This document shows positions 15,877 through 24,537 of a stretch of DNA of 41,639 nt, piece after piece. This DNA is from DASZQY01 sp036511595 (GTDB lineage: Bacteria > Pseudomonadota > Alphaproteobacteria > Rhizobiales > Kaistiaceae). Every line of letters begins with the position of its first letter. Position 1 is the stretch's first letter. The notes beneath the pieces are model-generated. The model saw only the letters and a program-made list of their open reading frames with translations. It searched no databases and was not told where the DNA came from. The DNA lies in assembly GCA_036511595.1 (NCBI GenBank), contig DATCBY010000033.1, positions 1 through 41,639 of the forward strand. The letters are read 5' to 3'. The position numbers and the translations under genes were made by a program.

Positions 15877-17303
15877 TGCGCCGCACGCGCAAGGTCAAGA
15901 TCCTGGCGACGCTCGGCCCCGCCTCATCCGACCGGCGGACGATCACGAGCCTGTTCAACGCCGGCGCCGATCTGTTCCGCATCAACATGAGCCACACCGA
16001 TCACGACGTGCTGCGCCGGCTGGTCGCGACCATCCGCGAGATCGAGGCCGACGTCGGGCGGCCGATCGGCGTCCTCGTCGATCTGCAGGGGCCGAAGCTC
16101 CGCATCGGCACCTTTGCCGATCGCACGGTCATGCTGACCGCCGGCCAGACCTTCGTCCTCGACAGCGATCCGACGCCCGGCAACGGCGAGCGGGTCGAGC
16201 TACCGCATCCGGAAATTCTGGCCGCGCTGGCGCCCGGCCATCGCCTGCTGCTCGACGATGGCAAGGTGCGCCTGCGGGTGCTTGAGGTGAGCCCGCACAG
16301 GGCGGTGACCAGCGTCGAGGTCGGTACCGTATTGTCGAACCGCAAGGGCGTCAGCGTTCCCGATTCGACGATCGATTTTGCCGCCCTTACGCCGAAAGAT
16401 CGTGCCGACCTCGACGCCGGCCTCGCGGTCAATGCCGACTGGATTGCCCTTTCCTTCATCCAGCGGCCGGAAGACCTGATCGAGGTGCGCCAGATCGTGC
16501 AGGGCCGCGCCGGCATCCTGGCCAAGATCGAGAAGCCGCAGGCGGTCGAGCACCTCGGTGCAATCATCGAGCACGCCGACGCGCTGATGGTCGCGCGCGG
16601 CGATCTCGGCGTCGAGATGCCGCTGGAGCGGGTGCCCGGCATCCAGAAGCAGATAACCCGCGCGGCGCGCCGCGCCGGCAAGCCGGTGGTCGTCGCGACC
16701 CAGATGCTGGAATCGATGATCGCCGCGCCGACGCCGACCCGCGCCGAGGTCTCCGACGTCGCTACCGCCGTCTTCGAGGGTGCCGACGCCGTCATGCTGT
16801 CGGCGGAATCGGCCTCGGGCGCCTACCCCATGGAAGCCGTGTCGACCATGGACCGCATCGCCCGCGAGGTCGAGCGCGACCCCTACTACGTGCAGATCCT
16901 GCGTGCCCAGCGCACTGATCCGGAAGCGACGGGCGCCGACGCCATCTCCGCTGCCGCCCGCCAGATCGCCGAGACGCTGAACCTCGCCGCCATCTGCTGC
17001 TACACCTCGTCGGGGACCACGGCCGTGCGTGCCGCGCGCGAGCGCCCGCAGACGCCGGTGGTTGCGCTTTCGCCCGTCGTCGCCACCGCGCGCCGCCTGT
17101 CGATCGTGTGGGGCCTGCACTGCGTGGTCGGCGAGGAGCCGGCCGACATCGACGGCATGGTGGAGCGCGCTTGCGTCCTCGCCCGCCACGACGGCTTCGC
17201 GGTGCCGGGCGAGCGCATCATCATCACCGCCGGCCTGCCGCTGGGCACGCCCGGCGCCACCAACATGCTGCGCATCGCGGTGGTGGGCGACGAGCCGAAA
17301 TAA
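15876..17303 (+). CDS. pyk: Pyruvate kinase
   Basis: A 475-residue pyruvate kinase, which converts phosphoenolpyruvate and ADP to pyruvate and ATP in the last step of glycolysis. The N-terminus (RRTRKVKILATLGPASSD) and RINMSHTD segment form the substrate site. LVDLQGPKLRIG, the catalytic lysine in ILAKIEKPQAVEH, the metal-binding DALMVARGDLGVEMPLERVP and the signature VVVATQMLESMI are all present. The C-terminal allosteric domain ends at GATNMLRIAVVGDE. The start at 15876 overlaps the DUF1036 stop by one base. Its stop lies only 13 bases from the stop of the convergent TPR gene. Confidence 0.97.
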   Translation: MRRTRKVKILATLGPASSDRRTITSLFNAGADLFRINMSHTDHDVLRRLVATIREIEADVGRPIGVLVDLQGPKLRIGTFADRTVMLTAGQTFVLDSDPTPGNGERVELPHPEILAALAPGHRLLLDDGKVRLRVLEVSPHRAVTSVEVGTVLSNRKGVSVPDSTIDFAALTPKDRADLDAGLAVNADWIALSFIQRPEDLIEVRQIVQGRAGILAKIEKPQAVEHLGAIIEHADALMVARGDLGVEMPLERVPGIQKQITRAARRAGKPVVVATQMLESMIAAPTPTRAEVSDVATAVFEGADAVMLSAESASGAYPMEAVSTMDRIAREVERDPYYVQILRAQRTDPEATGADAISAAARQIAETLNLAAICCYTSSGTTAVRAARERPQTPVVALSPVVATARRLSIVWGLHCVVGEEPADIDGMVERACVLARHDGFAVPGERIIITAGLPLGTPGATNMLRIAVVGDEPK

Positions 17304-17316
17304 GCCTCGGCGGACT

Positions 17317-17913
17317 CTAGATGTCCTTGCCGCCGGCCTTCTTCAGCATCTCGATGGTATCGCGCAGGCTTTCCTGCGCCGGATCGGCGGCGTAGGCGCG
17401 TTCGAACGCCGTCAGCGCCCGGCGGCGGTCGCCGAGCGTGATCATGATCATGCCGAGGCCGTCGAGGGCGCCGAAATGGCGCGGCTCAAGCCGGAGGGTG
17501 GCGGCGATGTCGGCGAGCGAACGATCGTAGTCGTCCATGTAATAGTAAAGCGTGGCCCGCTTGTTCCAGCCTTCGACGTAGTCCGGCCGCTTAGCGACGA
17601 CATCGTTGAGGATGGCGAGAGCGCCGTCGAGATCGCCGGTGTTCATCGCGACGATCGCCGCCGCCATCTGCCCGTCCACCTCGACATCTCCGGAGCGCAG
17701 CCATTCGGCGAGAATGTCCTGCTCGAGCGCGCCGCCCTCCTCGCTCGACGGTGCGGCGCGCAACGCCTCGAAGAGCCGGTTAAGGCGGAGCGTCTTCTCC
17801 GGATTGAGCGGAACGCTGTTGGCCGGGGCATCGTGGCCGGATGCAGCCAGCGCGGCCGGCGCCTGCATGCTGGCGGCGATCAACGCGGCGGCAATGAGCG
17901 CTCGCATCGGCAT
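17317..17913 (-). CDS. Secreted TPR-repeat protein (copy 1 of tandem pair)
   Basis: A protein of about 198 residues with a signal peptide (MRALIAAALIAASMQAPAALAAS) and two to three tetratricopeptide-like repeats, most clearly DYVEGWNKRATLYYYMDDYDRSLADIAATL and PRHFGALDGLGMIMITLGDRRRALTAFERAYAADP. TPR domains serve as protein-binding scaffolds; the partner is unknown. It is a clear paralogue of the next gene (17972-18595): the YVEGWNKRAT/YAEGWNTRAT and EPRHFGAL blocks match in the same order. The start may be 17913 or 17907, and neither has a strong ribosome binding site. It is convergent with pyk. Confidence 0.8.
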   Translation of the reverse strand: MPMRALIAAALIAASMQAPAALAASGHDAPANSVPLNPEKTLRLNRLFEALRAAPSSEEGGALEQDILAEWLRSGDVEVDGQMAAAIVAMNTGDLDGALAILNDVVAKRPDYVEGWNKRATLYYYMDDYDRSLADIAATLRLEPRHFGALDGLGMIMITLGDRRRALTAFERAYAADPAQESLRDTIEMLKKAGGKDI

Positions 17914-17971
17914 GATTCGAAGGCTAGGTCCGGCAGCGAGGTCGGTCAAAACACGCAGGCGTTACCGCGCA

Positions 17972-18595
17972 TCATAAGGCGCGGCCGCCGATCCCCTTGC
18001 TGTCCAGATCGTCGATCGCCTTCTTCACGCTGTCGAGATGCGGATCGATCGCGAGGGCCTGCTGAAACACTTCCAGCGCCTGCTTGTCCTTGCCGACTTC
18101 GCGCAGGATCGCGCCGAGGCCGGAGAGCGCCCCGAAATGGCGCGGCTCTATCTTCAGCACGTGCTCGATGTCGGCCACGGCGTGACCGTAATCCTCATCG
18201 AGGAAATAGACAGTAGCCCGGGTGTTCCAGCCCTCGGCGTAGTCGGGTTTCAGGGTCAGGATACGGTCGAGATAGTCGAAGGCCAGCGGATAGTTCTTGG
18301 CCTTCATCGCCGCAAGCGTCCACTCCATCATCAGGTTGACGGTGGGACTGCCCGAGTCCAGCCAGATCGCCGAAAGACTGTTCTCTGCCTGGGCGGCGAC
18401 GGTGTCGTCCGTGGTGGTCTTCAGCGTCTGCAGCAACGCGTCGATCTTCTGGTCGCGCGTGGTGGTATCGCGCGTGGGTTCGGTCTCGCGCTGGCTCCCC
18501 GGCCTCGGCGCCGCGGACGCATCTGGTGTTGCGGCCACCGCGGGCAACGCGTTGGCGATGAGGCAGGCGGCGAGTGTCGCGATCACGATCCGCAT
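17972..18595 (-). CDS. Secreted TPR-repeat protein (copy 2 of tandem pair)
   Basis: A 207-residue exported protein with signal peptide MRIVIATLAACLIANALPAVAA and TPR-like repeats (DYAEGWNTRATVYFLDEDYGHAVADIEHVL, then EPRHFGALSGLGAILREVGKDKQALEVFQQALAIDP). A Thr/Arg-rich stretch after the signal (RETEPTRDTTTRDQKIDALLQTL) leads into a helical region. The start at 18595 is chosen because the signal peptide begins there. It is the upstream member of a tandem duplication with the gene at 17317, separated by 58 bases on the same strand. The partner and exact role are unknown. Confidence 0.8.
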   Translation of the reverse strand: MRIVIATLAACLIANALPAVAATPDASAAPRPGSQRETEPTRDTTTRDQKIDALLQTLKTTTDDTVAAQAENSLSAIWLDSGSPTVNLMMEWTLAAMKAKNYPLAFDYLDRILTLKPDYAEGWNTRATVYFLDEDYGHAVADIEHVLKIEPRHFGALSGLGAILREVGKDKQALEVFQQALAIDPHLDSVKKAIDDLDSKGIGGRAL

Positions 18596-18661
18596 CACGC
18601 AAGGATAGGGCGGGCGCAGTGGCCGGTCAAAGGCTGCACGCAATACGGCCGCCAATCGGTC

Positions 18662-19015
18662 CTATCGGCCCGCCAGCACCAGCGCCAGCGCAAGAAATTG
18701 AAGGACGGCAATCACGAGCGGGCCGAAGGTCTTCCCGGCGTCCCGCTGGCGGGCACCAATGACGGCGTCGGCGAGCTGGACAACGCCCGCCAAGGCAGCC
18801 AGCCACTCCACCACGACGATCGCGCCGGCCGCTATGGCAATGAAAACAACAATCGCAAGCGGCAGCGTCCGTGCCGCCGCGTACAATGCGAAGATGCGCG
18901 ACGGCAACGTGCTGGGGCCGGGCACGACCGCCTCGGGCTTCACGATGCCGGCGACGGCGAAACCCGCCGCGACGAGGACGTTCATGGCTGTGATGATGTA
19001 GAGGGCGATCAGCAT
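18662..19015 (-). CDS. Small four-helix membrane protein, unknown
   Basis: A 117-residue very hydrophobic protein with about four membrane helices: LIALYIITAMNVLVAAGFAVAGIV, FALYAAARTLPLAIVVFIAIAAGAIVVVEWLAALAGVVQLADAVIG (two spans) and FGPLVIAVLQFLALALVLAG. The pattern, with a conserved-looking RTLPLA and an acidic residue inside the third span, recalls the small DUF4267/DUF4345 membrane proteins, but I cannot assign it firmly. It lies 66 bases upstream of the TPR pair on the same strand. No function can be given. Confidence 0.65.
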   Translation of the reverse strand: MLIALYIITAMNVLVAAGFAVAGIVKPEAVVPGPSTLPSRIFALYAAARTLPLAIVVFIAIAAGAIVVVEWLAALAGVVQLADAVIGARQRDAGKTFGPLVIAVLQFLALALVLAGR

Positions 19016-19191
19016 GGCGGTTGCCCGGGTTCCGTCCTCGGACTTCGGCGAAAGAGGCGATGAACGCGCCTACTGCTGATCTTAAGAAAGTGGAGCGACG
19101 CTTTGGCAGCTCTTGGCCGCCTATGCTCCGGAGTTCGGCGCTTTGATGAGTCCACTGGACTGATCAATTACGGCTGCGCCGCAACCGCGCC

Positions 19192-19317
19192 TCACCCCTG
19201 CCTAGCCTTGAACCGCCGGTTGGTCTTGTTGATGACGTAAACCCGGCCCTTGCGGCGCACGAGCCGGTTCCCGCGGTGACGGGCACGCAGCGATCGGAGG
19301 GAGTTGCGGATCTTCAT
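19192..19317 (-). CDS. rpmJ: 50S ribosomal protein L36
   Basis: A 41-residue basic protein reading MKIRNSLRSLRARHRGNR, then LVRRKGRVYVINKTNRRFKARQG. This is the longer, cysteine-free L36 found in alpha- and gammaproteobacteria, which lacks the zinc-binding cysteines of the 37-residue form. L36 binds 23S rRNA in the large subunit. Start ATG at 19317 and stop TGA at 19192-19194. It stands alone, away from any ribosomal protein operon, as is usual for this form. The 176 bases between it and the membrane protein gene hold nothing identifiable. Confidence 0.96.
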   Translation of the reverse strand: MKIRNSLRSLRARHRGNRLVRRKGRVYVINKTNRRFKARQG

Positions 19318-19506
19318 GGCGCGGGCGGGTTTCTAAACAAACGAGCGCGGGAATGGCCCCGCGCCCTGATCGCGGCGGAAAATATGGGGCACGGTCGCGG
19401 GTGTCAAGGCTGGGAAGCCCTGCTTTCGCGAGGGCTTTGGGTCATCGGCATAGCCGCCGTTGGCGCCCTCGCCTAGGCTGGCGGCGAACCCGCCGCCGAC
19501 GCTCCC

Positions 19507-20409
19507 ATGAATTTCACCCTCCGTCAGGTCCGCTACTTTGTCGCCGTCGCCGAATCCGGCTCGATTTCCGGGGCCGCCCGCCAGCTTTCGGTCTCGCAAT
19601 CGGCGGTGACCGAGGCCGTGAAGGAGCTGGAAGGCGACCTCGGTGCACTCCTCCTCGAACGCTCCGGGCGCGGCGTCACGCTGACCCACCGGGGCCAGGT
19701 GTTCCTGCGCCATGCCAACCGCATCCTCGAGACGGTCGCCGACGCCGGCCGCACGCTTCCGGGCGAGGATTCGCCGGCCGGCGAACTGCATCTTGGCGCT
19801 TCCTCGGTGGTCGCCGGCTACATCCTCGCCGATTTGCTTGCCCGCTTCCGCCGCGCGTTTCCGGCGGTCACCGTCGATGCCTTCGAGGACAGTCCTGAAT
19901 ATCTCGAACATCTCCTCGTCAACGGCGAGCTGGACGTCGCGGTGATGGTGGTTTCGCGCCTGCGCCAGACGGCGGCACTGGAGACCAGCACCATCGTGCA
20001 GTCGGCCTACCGGCTGTGGCTGCCGCTCGGCCATCCGCTCGCTTCGGCGAGGACCGTCAGCCTTGCCGACATCGCCGCCGCGGGGCAGATCATGCTGTCG
20101 CTCGACGAGATCCAGGAGACGGCGGAGGCTTTCTGGCGCGAGCATGGCCTGCGCCCGACGGTGGCCTTCCGTACCCGTTCGGTCGAAGCTGTGCGCAGCC
20201 TCGTCGCCACCGGCGCCGGCATCGCCGTGCTGCCCGACCTCGTCTATCGCCCTTGGTCGCTGGAGGGCGACCGCATCGAGGCGCGGCCGATGGTCGAGCA
20301 GATGCCGCCGGTGCGGGTGGGTGTCGTCTGGCGGCGCGGCTCGCCCCTGTCGAAAGCGGCGACGCGGTTTCTCGATGTCGTGCTTCCGCGCGGCGAGGAG
20401 ACCGCCTGA
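19507..20409 (+). CDS. LysR family transcriptional regulator
   Basis: A 300-residue LysR-type regulator. The N-terminal winged helix-turn-helix is clear (MNFTLRQVRYFVAVAESGSISGAARQLSVSQSAVTEAVKELEGDLGALLLERSGRGVTLT), followed by a linker helix and a periplasmic-binding-like effector domain (from about 90; ELHLGASSVVAGYILADLLARFRRAFP). It lies 139 bases upstream of the ydcS-type operon on the same strand, so it probably controls that operon, with a polyamine or its breakdown product as candidate effector; both are inference from position. The intergenic region has a tandem TTTTGTA repeat (20435-20448) that could be part of a promoter or binding site. Confidence 0.92.
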   Translation: MNFTLRQVRYFVAVAESGSISGAARQLSVSQSAVTEAVKELEGDLGALLLERSGRGVTLTHRGQVFLRHANRILETVADAGRTLPGEDSPAGELHLGASSVVAGYILADLLARFRRAFPAVTVDAFEDSPEYLEHLLVNGELDVAVMVVSRLRQTAALETSTIVQSAYRLWLPLGHPLASARTVSLADIAAAGQIMLSLDEIQETAEAFWREHGLRPTVAFRTRSVEAVRSLVATGAGIAVLPDLVYRPWSLEGDRIEARPMVEQMPPVRVGVVWRRGSPLSKAATRFLDVVLPRGEETA

Positions 20410-20548
20410 CGCATCGCCGTTTCCGATAGCAGCGTTTTGTATTTTGTATTTGCGATGGATCAGGCCGCGGGGCACACTTTGGCGAGAGTGGCAGGGGCGC
20501 CCCATCGGTCGCGGCCCCCTCCCGCCACCCGCAACAGGGGAGAATTCC

Positions 20549-21714
20549 ATGAACAAAGCCATCAGGATGGCGACCGCCAGCGTGGTCGCCCTCTCGTTCG
20601 CGAGCGCCATTCCGGTCAGCGCCTTTGCCGCCATGACGAAGGTGGGACCGGGCGAAGGCGAGGTCGATATCGTCGCCTGGGCCGGCTACATCGAGAACGG
20701 AGCCGACGACAAGAATTACGACTGGGTCACCGGTTTCGAGAAGGACACCGGCTGCAAGGTCAACGTCAAGGTCGCCGGCCCTCCGACGAGATGGTGACGC
20801 TGATGAACGGCGGCGGCTTCGACCTGGTCACGGCTTCGGGCGACGCCAGCCTTCGCCTCGTCGCCGGCAAGGCGGTGCAGCCGATCAATGTCGATCTTAT
20901 CCCGAACTGGAAGAACGTCGACCCGCGCCTGCAGAACGCACCGTGGCACACCGTGGACGGCGTCCACTACGGCACCCCCTCCCAGTGGGGCCCGAACGTG
21001 CTGATGTACAACACCGACGCCTTCAAGGGCACCGCGCCGACCAGTTGGAACGTCGTCTTCCAGGAGCAGAACCTGCCTGACGGCAAGTCGAACAAGGGGC
21101 GCGTGCAGGCATACGCCGGCGCCATCTACATCGCCGACGCCGCGCTCTACCTGAAAAGCGCCAAGCCGGAACTCGGCATCAAGGACCCCTATGAGCTGAA
21201 CGAGGCGCAATATAAGGCGGTGCTCGACCTGCTCCGCCAGCAGAAGCCGCTGGTCCAGCGCTACTGGCATGACGCCACCGTGCAGACTGACGACTTCACC
21301 AACGAGGGCGTCGCCGCCTCCGGTTCGTGGCCCTACCAGGTGAACCTGCTGCAGGGAAACAAGAAGCCGATCGCCTCGACCGTGCCGAGCGAAGGCGCCA
21401 CCGGCTGGGCCGACACCACGATGATGCACGTCAACGCGCCGCATCCGAACTGCGCGTATCTGTGGATGAACCACTCGCTCGAGCCCAAGGTGCAGGGCGA
21501 CGTCGCCGCCTGGTTTGGCTCCGTGCCAGCCGTTCCCGCGGCTTGCAAGGGCGACGAACTCCTGACCGACACCGGCTGCTCGACCAACGGCTCCGACAAC
21601 TTCGACAAGATCGCTTTCTGGAAGACACCGATCGGCAAGTGCGCCACGCAGGACGTCTGCGTGCCCTACTCGCGCCGGGCGAGCGACTACGTCGCCATTG
21701 TCGGGGGACAATGA
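20549..21714 (+). pseudogene. ydcS: Frameshifted substrate-binding protein of polyamine-type ABC transporter (ydcS-like)
   Basis: A periplasmic solute-binding protein of the spermidine/putrescine type, about 388 residues if repaired. The first frame starts at 20549 after AGGGGAG and gives signal peptide MNKAIRMATASVVALSFA plus GEVDIVAWAGYIENGADD, but stops at 20795-20797. The rest, from SDEMVTLMNGGGFDLVTASG to the end, is in another frame and runs to 21714. The total of 1166 bases is one short of a multiple of three, so one base is missing near 20778-20786 (GGCCCTCC where nine bases are expected). All downstream operon genes are intact, so this could be a sequencing error or a recent mutation. 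It heads a ydcSTUV-patD-like operon. Confidence 0.85.
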
Positions 21715-21749
21715 CCTGACGTTCTGAGGACAGCGACGGCGGCCGGGCT

Positions 21750-22784
21750 ATGGTGCTTCCGATGAGCACGAACACTCCGGCCGCCGTCTCCTTCCAGGGC
21801 GTCGCGCGCCACTTCGGCGAGGTGCGTGCCGTCGACCAGCTCGACCTCGACATCGCGCCCGGCGAGTTCTTCGCCATGCTCGGGCCGTCCGGCTCCGGCA
21901 AGACGACCTGCCTCCGGCTGATTGCCGGCTTCGAGCAGCCGACCGCGGGGGCGATTTCGATTTTCGGCGAGCCGGTTGCCGGCGTTGCCGCCTACCGACG
22001 GCCGGTCAACACCGTCTTCCAGGACTACGCCCTCTTCTCGCACATGAACGTGCTGGCCAACGTCTGCTACGGCCTGACGGTGCGCGGCATGGGGCGGAGC
22101 GAGCGCGAGACGCTTGGCCGCGAGGCGCTGGCGCTGGTGAAGCTCGCCGGCATGGAGGCGCGCAAGCCTGCGCAGCTTTCCGGCGGCCAGCGGCAGCGCG
22201 TGGCGCTTGCCCGCGCGCTGGTGGTGCGCCCGAAGGTGCTGCTGCTCGACGAACCGCTCGGCGCCCTCGACCTGAAGCTGCGCGAGGAAATGCAGGGCGA
22301 GTTGAAGGGCCTGCATCGACGCCTCGGGCTGACGTTTGTGTTCGTCACCCATGACCAGGGCGAGGCCCTGTCGATGGCCGACCGCGTCGCCGTGTTCAAC
22401 GACGGCCGGCTGGTCCAGGTGGGGCCGCCCGAGGAAATCTACGAGCGGCCGCGTAGCCGCTTCGTCGCCGATTTCGTCGGCGGCTCCAACGTCATCGAAC
22501 CGGCGATGACCGCGACATGGATCGGGTCGCCGAGACCGGCGAGTCTGAGGCCGGAGAAAATCGGCGTGCTCGCCGATGACGCTGCCGCGCCCGACAATGC
22601 GGTAGTTGTCGCCGGCACCGTCAGCGAGGTGCTCTACCACGGCGCCACCAAGCGTATCGAAGTGGCGACGCCGGCCGGACAACTGGTTGCCGCCCTCTCG
22701 GCGCAGGGCGGGCCGACCCGGCCGGGCGAGAGCGTGCGCCTCGCCTTCGCGCGCGATGCGCTTCACCTGATGGACGGGCCATGA
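21750..22784 (+). CDS. ydcT: ABC transporter ATP-binding protein (ydcT/potA-like)
   Basis: A 344-residue ATPase of a polyamine-type importer. Walker A is GPSGSGKTT, the Q-loop is in NTVFQDYALFSHMNV, the ABC signature is LSGGQRQRVALARAL, Walker B is VLLLDEPLGALD, and the H-loop is FVFVTHDQGEA. The C-terminal TOBE-like regulatory region carries SLRPEKIGVL. It powers import through the two permeases encoded next. The start may be 21750 or the ATG at 21762, which gives MSTNTPAAV; ribosome binding sites are weak for both. Its stop overlaps the first permease start by four bases (ATGA), showing translational coupling. Confidence 0.94.
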   Translation: MVLPMSTNTPAAVSFQGVARHFGEVRAVDQLDLDIAPGEFFAMLGPSGSGKTTCLRLIAGFEQPTAGAISIFGEPVAGVAAYRRPVNTVFQDYALFSHMNVLANVCYGLTVRGMGRSERETLGREALALVKLAGMEARKPAQLSGGQRQRVALARALVVRPKVLLLDEPLGALDLKLREEMQGELKGLHRRLGLTFVFVTHDQGEALSMADRVAVFNDGRLVQVGPPEEIYERPRSRFVADFVGGSNVIEPAMTATWIGSPRPASLRPEKIGVLADDAAAPDNAVVVAGTVSEVLYHGATKRIEVATPAGQLVAALSAQGGPTRPGESVRLAFARDALHLMDGP

Positions 22785-23728
22785 GTCTCGTCGCCGCCAC
22801 TATCCCTGCCCCGCACGAGCGCCTGCTCCGCCGCATATCCGACGTGCTGACCGCGCGCCACGGCTTTTATCTGCTGCTGTTGCTGATTCCGCCGATGCTC
22901 TGGCTGGGCGTCGTTTACCTGGGCTCGCTCTTTGCCCTGCTGGCGGAAAGCTTCTTCGCCATCGACGATTTTTCCGGTGTCGTCGTGCGCTCGCCGACGC
23001 TCGCGACCTATCGCCAGCTTTTCCAGCCGGCGAATCTGGATGTCATCGTCCGCACCGCAACCGTTGCGGCGGTCGTGACCATCCTGGCGGTCATCGTCGC
23101 CTTCCCCATTGCCTATTACGCCGCGCGCTACGCCCGCGGTCGCGTCAAGGCGGCGTTCTATGTCGCCATCCTGATGCCGCTGTGGTCGAGCTATCTGGTC
23201 AAGGTCTATGCGTGGAAACTGCTGCTCGCCAAGGAAGGCGTCATCGGCTGGGTCTTCGCGCGACTGCATGCATCGTGGATTCTCGACGCGATCCTCGCAC
23301 TGCCGACCGTCGGCGGACCGTCGCTCTCCACAAGCTACATCGGCATGGTGCTGGTGTTCCTCTATCTCTGGATCCCGTTCATGGTGCTGCCGGTGCAGGC
23401 GGCGCTGGAGCGCGTGCCGGTGTCGCTGATCGAGGCGTCGGGCGATCTCGGCGCCAGTCCCGGGCGCACGTTCCGCAGCGTGATCCTGCCGCTGGCGCTG
23501 CCCGGCGTCGTCGCCGGCGCGATCTTCACCTTTTCGCTGACGCTCGGCGACTACATCGTGCCCGAGATCGTCGGCCCGTCGTCGCTGATCCTCGGCCAGG
23601 TCGTCTATATCCAGCAGGGCACGGCCGGAAACATTCCCCTCGCCGCCGCCTTCTCGGTGGTGCCGATCGTGGTCATGGGCGTGCTGCTTACCATCGCCAG
23701 GCGGATCGGGGCGTTCGATGCGCTCTGA
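22781..23728 (+). CDS. ydcU: ABC transporter permease 1 (ydcU/potB-like)
   Basis: A 315-residue inner-membrane permease with about six spans, beginning with FYLLLLLIPPMLWLGVVYLGSLFALL. The cytoplasmic EAA loop that contacts the ATPase is EASGDLGASPGRTFRSVILP. Size and pattern match the PotB/YdcU type of the spermidine/putrescine importer family. It overlaps the ATPase gene by four bases and the second permease by 11 bases, so the transporter subunits are co-translated. Confidence 0.93.
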   Translation: MSLVAATIPAPHERLLRRISDVLTARHGFYLLLLLIPPMLWLGVVYLGSLFALLAESFFAIDDFSGVVVRSPTLATYRQLFQPANLDVIVRTATVAAVVTILAVIVAFPIAYYAARYARGRVKAAFYVAILMPLWSSYLVKVYAWKLLLAKEGVIGWVFARLHASWILDAILALPTVGGPSLSTSYIGMVLVFLYLWIPFMVLPVQAALERVPVSLIEASGDLGASPGRTFRSVILPLALPGVVAGAIFTFSLTLGDYIVPEIVGPSSLILGQVVYIQQGTAGNIPLAAAFSVVPIVVMGVLLTIARRIGAFDAL

Positions 23729-24524
23729 CGGCGCCTCGCTTGGGCTGAAGATCGCCGCCGGCGCCGGGCTGCTGTTCATCTATGTGCCACTCGGCTTCAT
23801 CGTGCTCTACGCCTTCAACGTCGACGATCGCAGCTTTGCCTTTCCGATCACCGGCTACACGCTGCGCTGGTTTGGCGTCGCCTGGGGCCGGCAGGACATC
23901 TTCGACGCACTCAAGCTCTCGGCCGGCATCGCGACGCTGGCGACCGCGCTGGCGCTGGTCCTCGGCACGCTCGCCGCCGGGGCGCTGGCCCGCTCGCGCT
24001 TCTTCGGCCGCGAGGCGATCTCGTTGCTGCTCGTGTTGCCGATCGCGCTGCCCGGCATCGTCACCGGCATATCGCTCCGCGCTGCCTTCGACCTCGCCAA
24101 TATCCCGTTCTCGTTCTGGACGATCGTTCTGGGCCACGCCACGTTCTGCATCGTCGTCGTCTACAACAACGCCGTCGCCCGCTTCCGCCGCCTGTCGCCG
24201 TCGCTGGTCGAGGCCTCGATGGACCTCGGCGCCGACGGCTTCCAGACATTCCGCGTGATCGTGCTGCCCAACATCGCCACGGCGCTGCTAGCCGGCGGCA
24301 TGCTGGCGTTCGCGCTCTCTTTCGACGAGGTCATCGTCACCACGTTCACCGCCGGCCAGCAGACGACGCTGCCGATCTGGATGCTGTCGGAGCTGGTACG
24401 TCCGCGCCAGCGGCCGGTCACCAACGTCGTCGCCGTATTCGTCATCGCCATCACGTTCCTGCCGATCCTTGCCGCCTACTACCTGACGCAGGGCAAGGAT
24501 GCGGTCGCCGGCCAGGGCAAATAA
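23718..24524 (+). CDS. ydcV: ABC transporter permease 2 (ydcV/potC-like)
   Basis: A 268-residue permease of the PotC/YdcV type. The first span is IAAGAGLLFIYVPLGFIVLYAFN, and the EAA loop is EASMDLGADGFQTFRVIVLP. It pairs with the preceding permease to form the membrane channel of the importer. It begins inside the end of the preceding gene (11-base overlap) and is followed after 13 bases by the dehydrogenase gene. Confidence 0.93.
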   Translation: MRSDGASLGLKIAAGAGLLFIYVPLGFIVLYAFNVDDRSFAFPITGYTLRWFGVAWGRQDIFDALKLSAGIATLATALALVLGTLAAGALARSRFFGREAISLLLVLPIALPGIVTGISLRAAFDLANIPFSFWTIVLGHATFCIVVVYNNAVARFRRLSPSLVEASMDLGADGFQTFRVIVLPNIATALLAGGMLAFALSFDEVIVTTFTAGQQTTLPIWMLSELVRPRQRPVTNVVAVFVIAITFLPILAAYYLTQGKDAVAGQGK

Positions 24525-24537
24525 CAGGGAGCACCCC

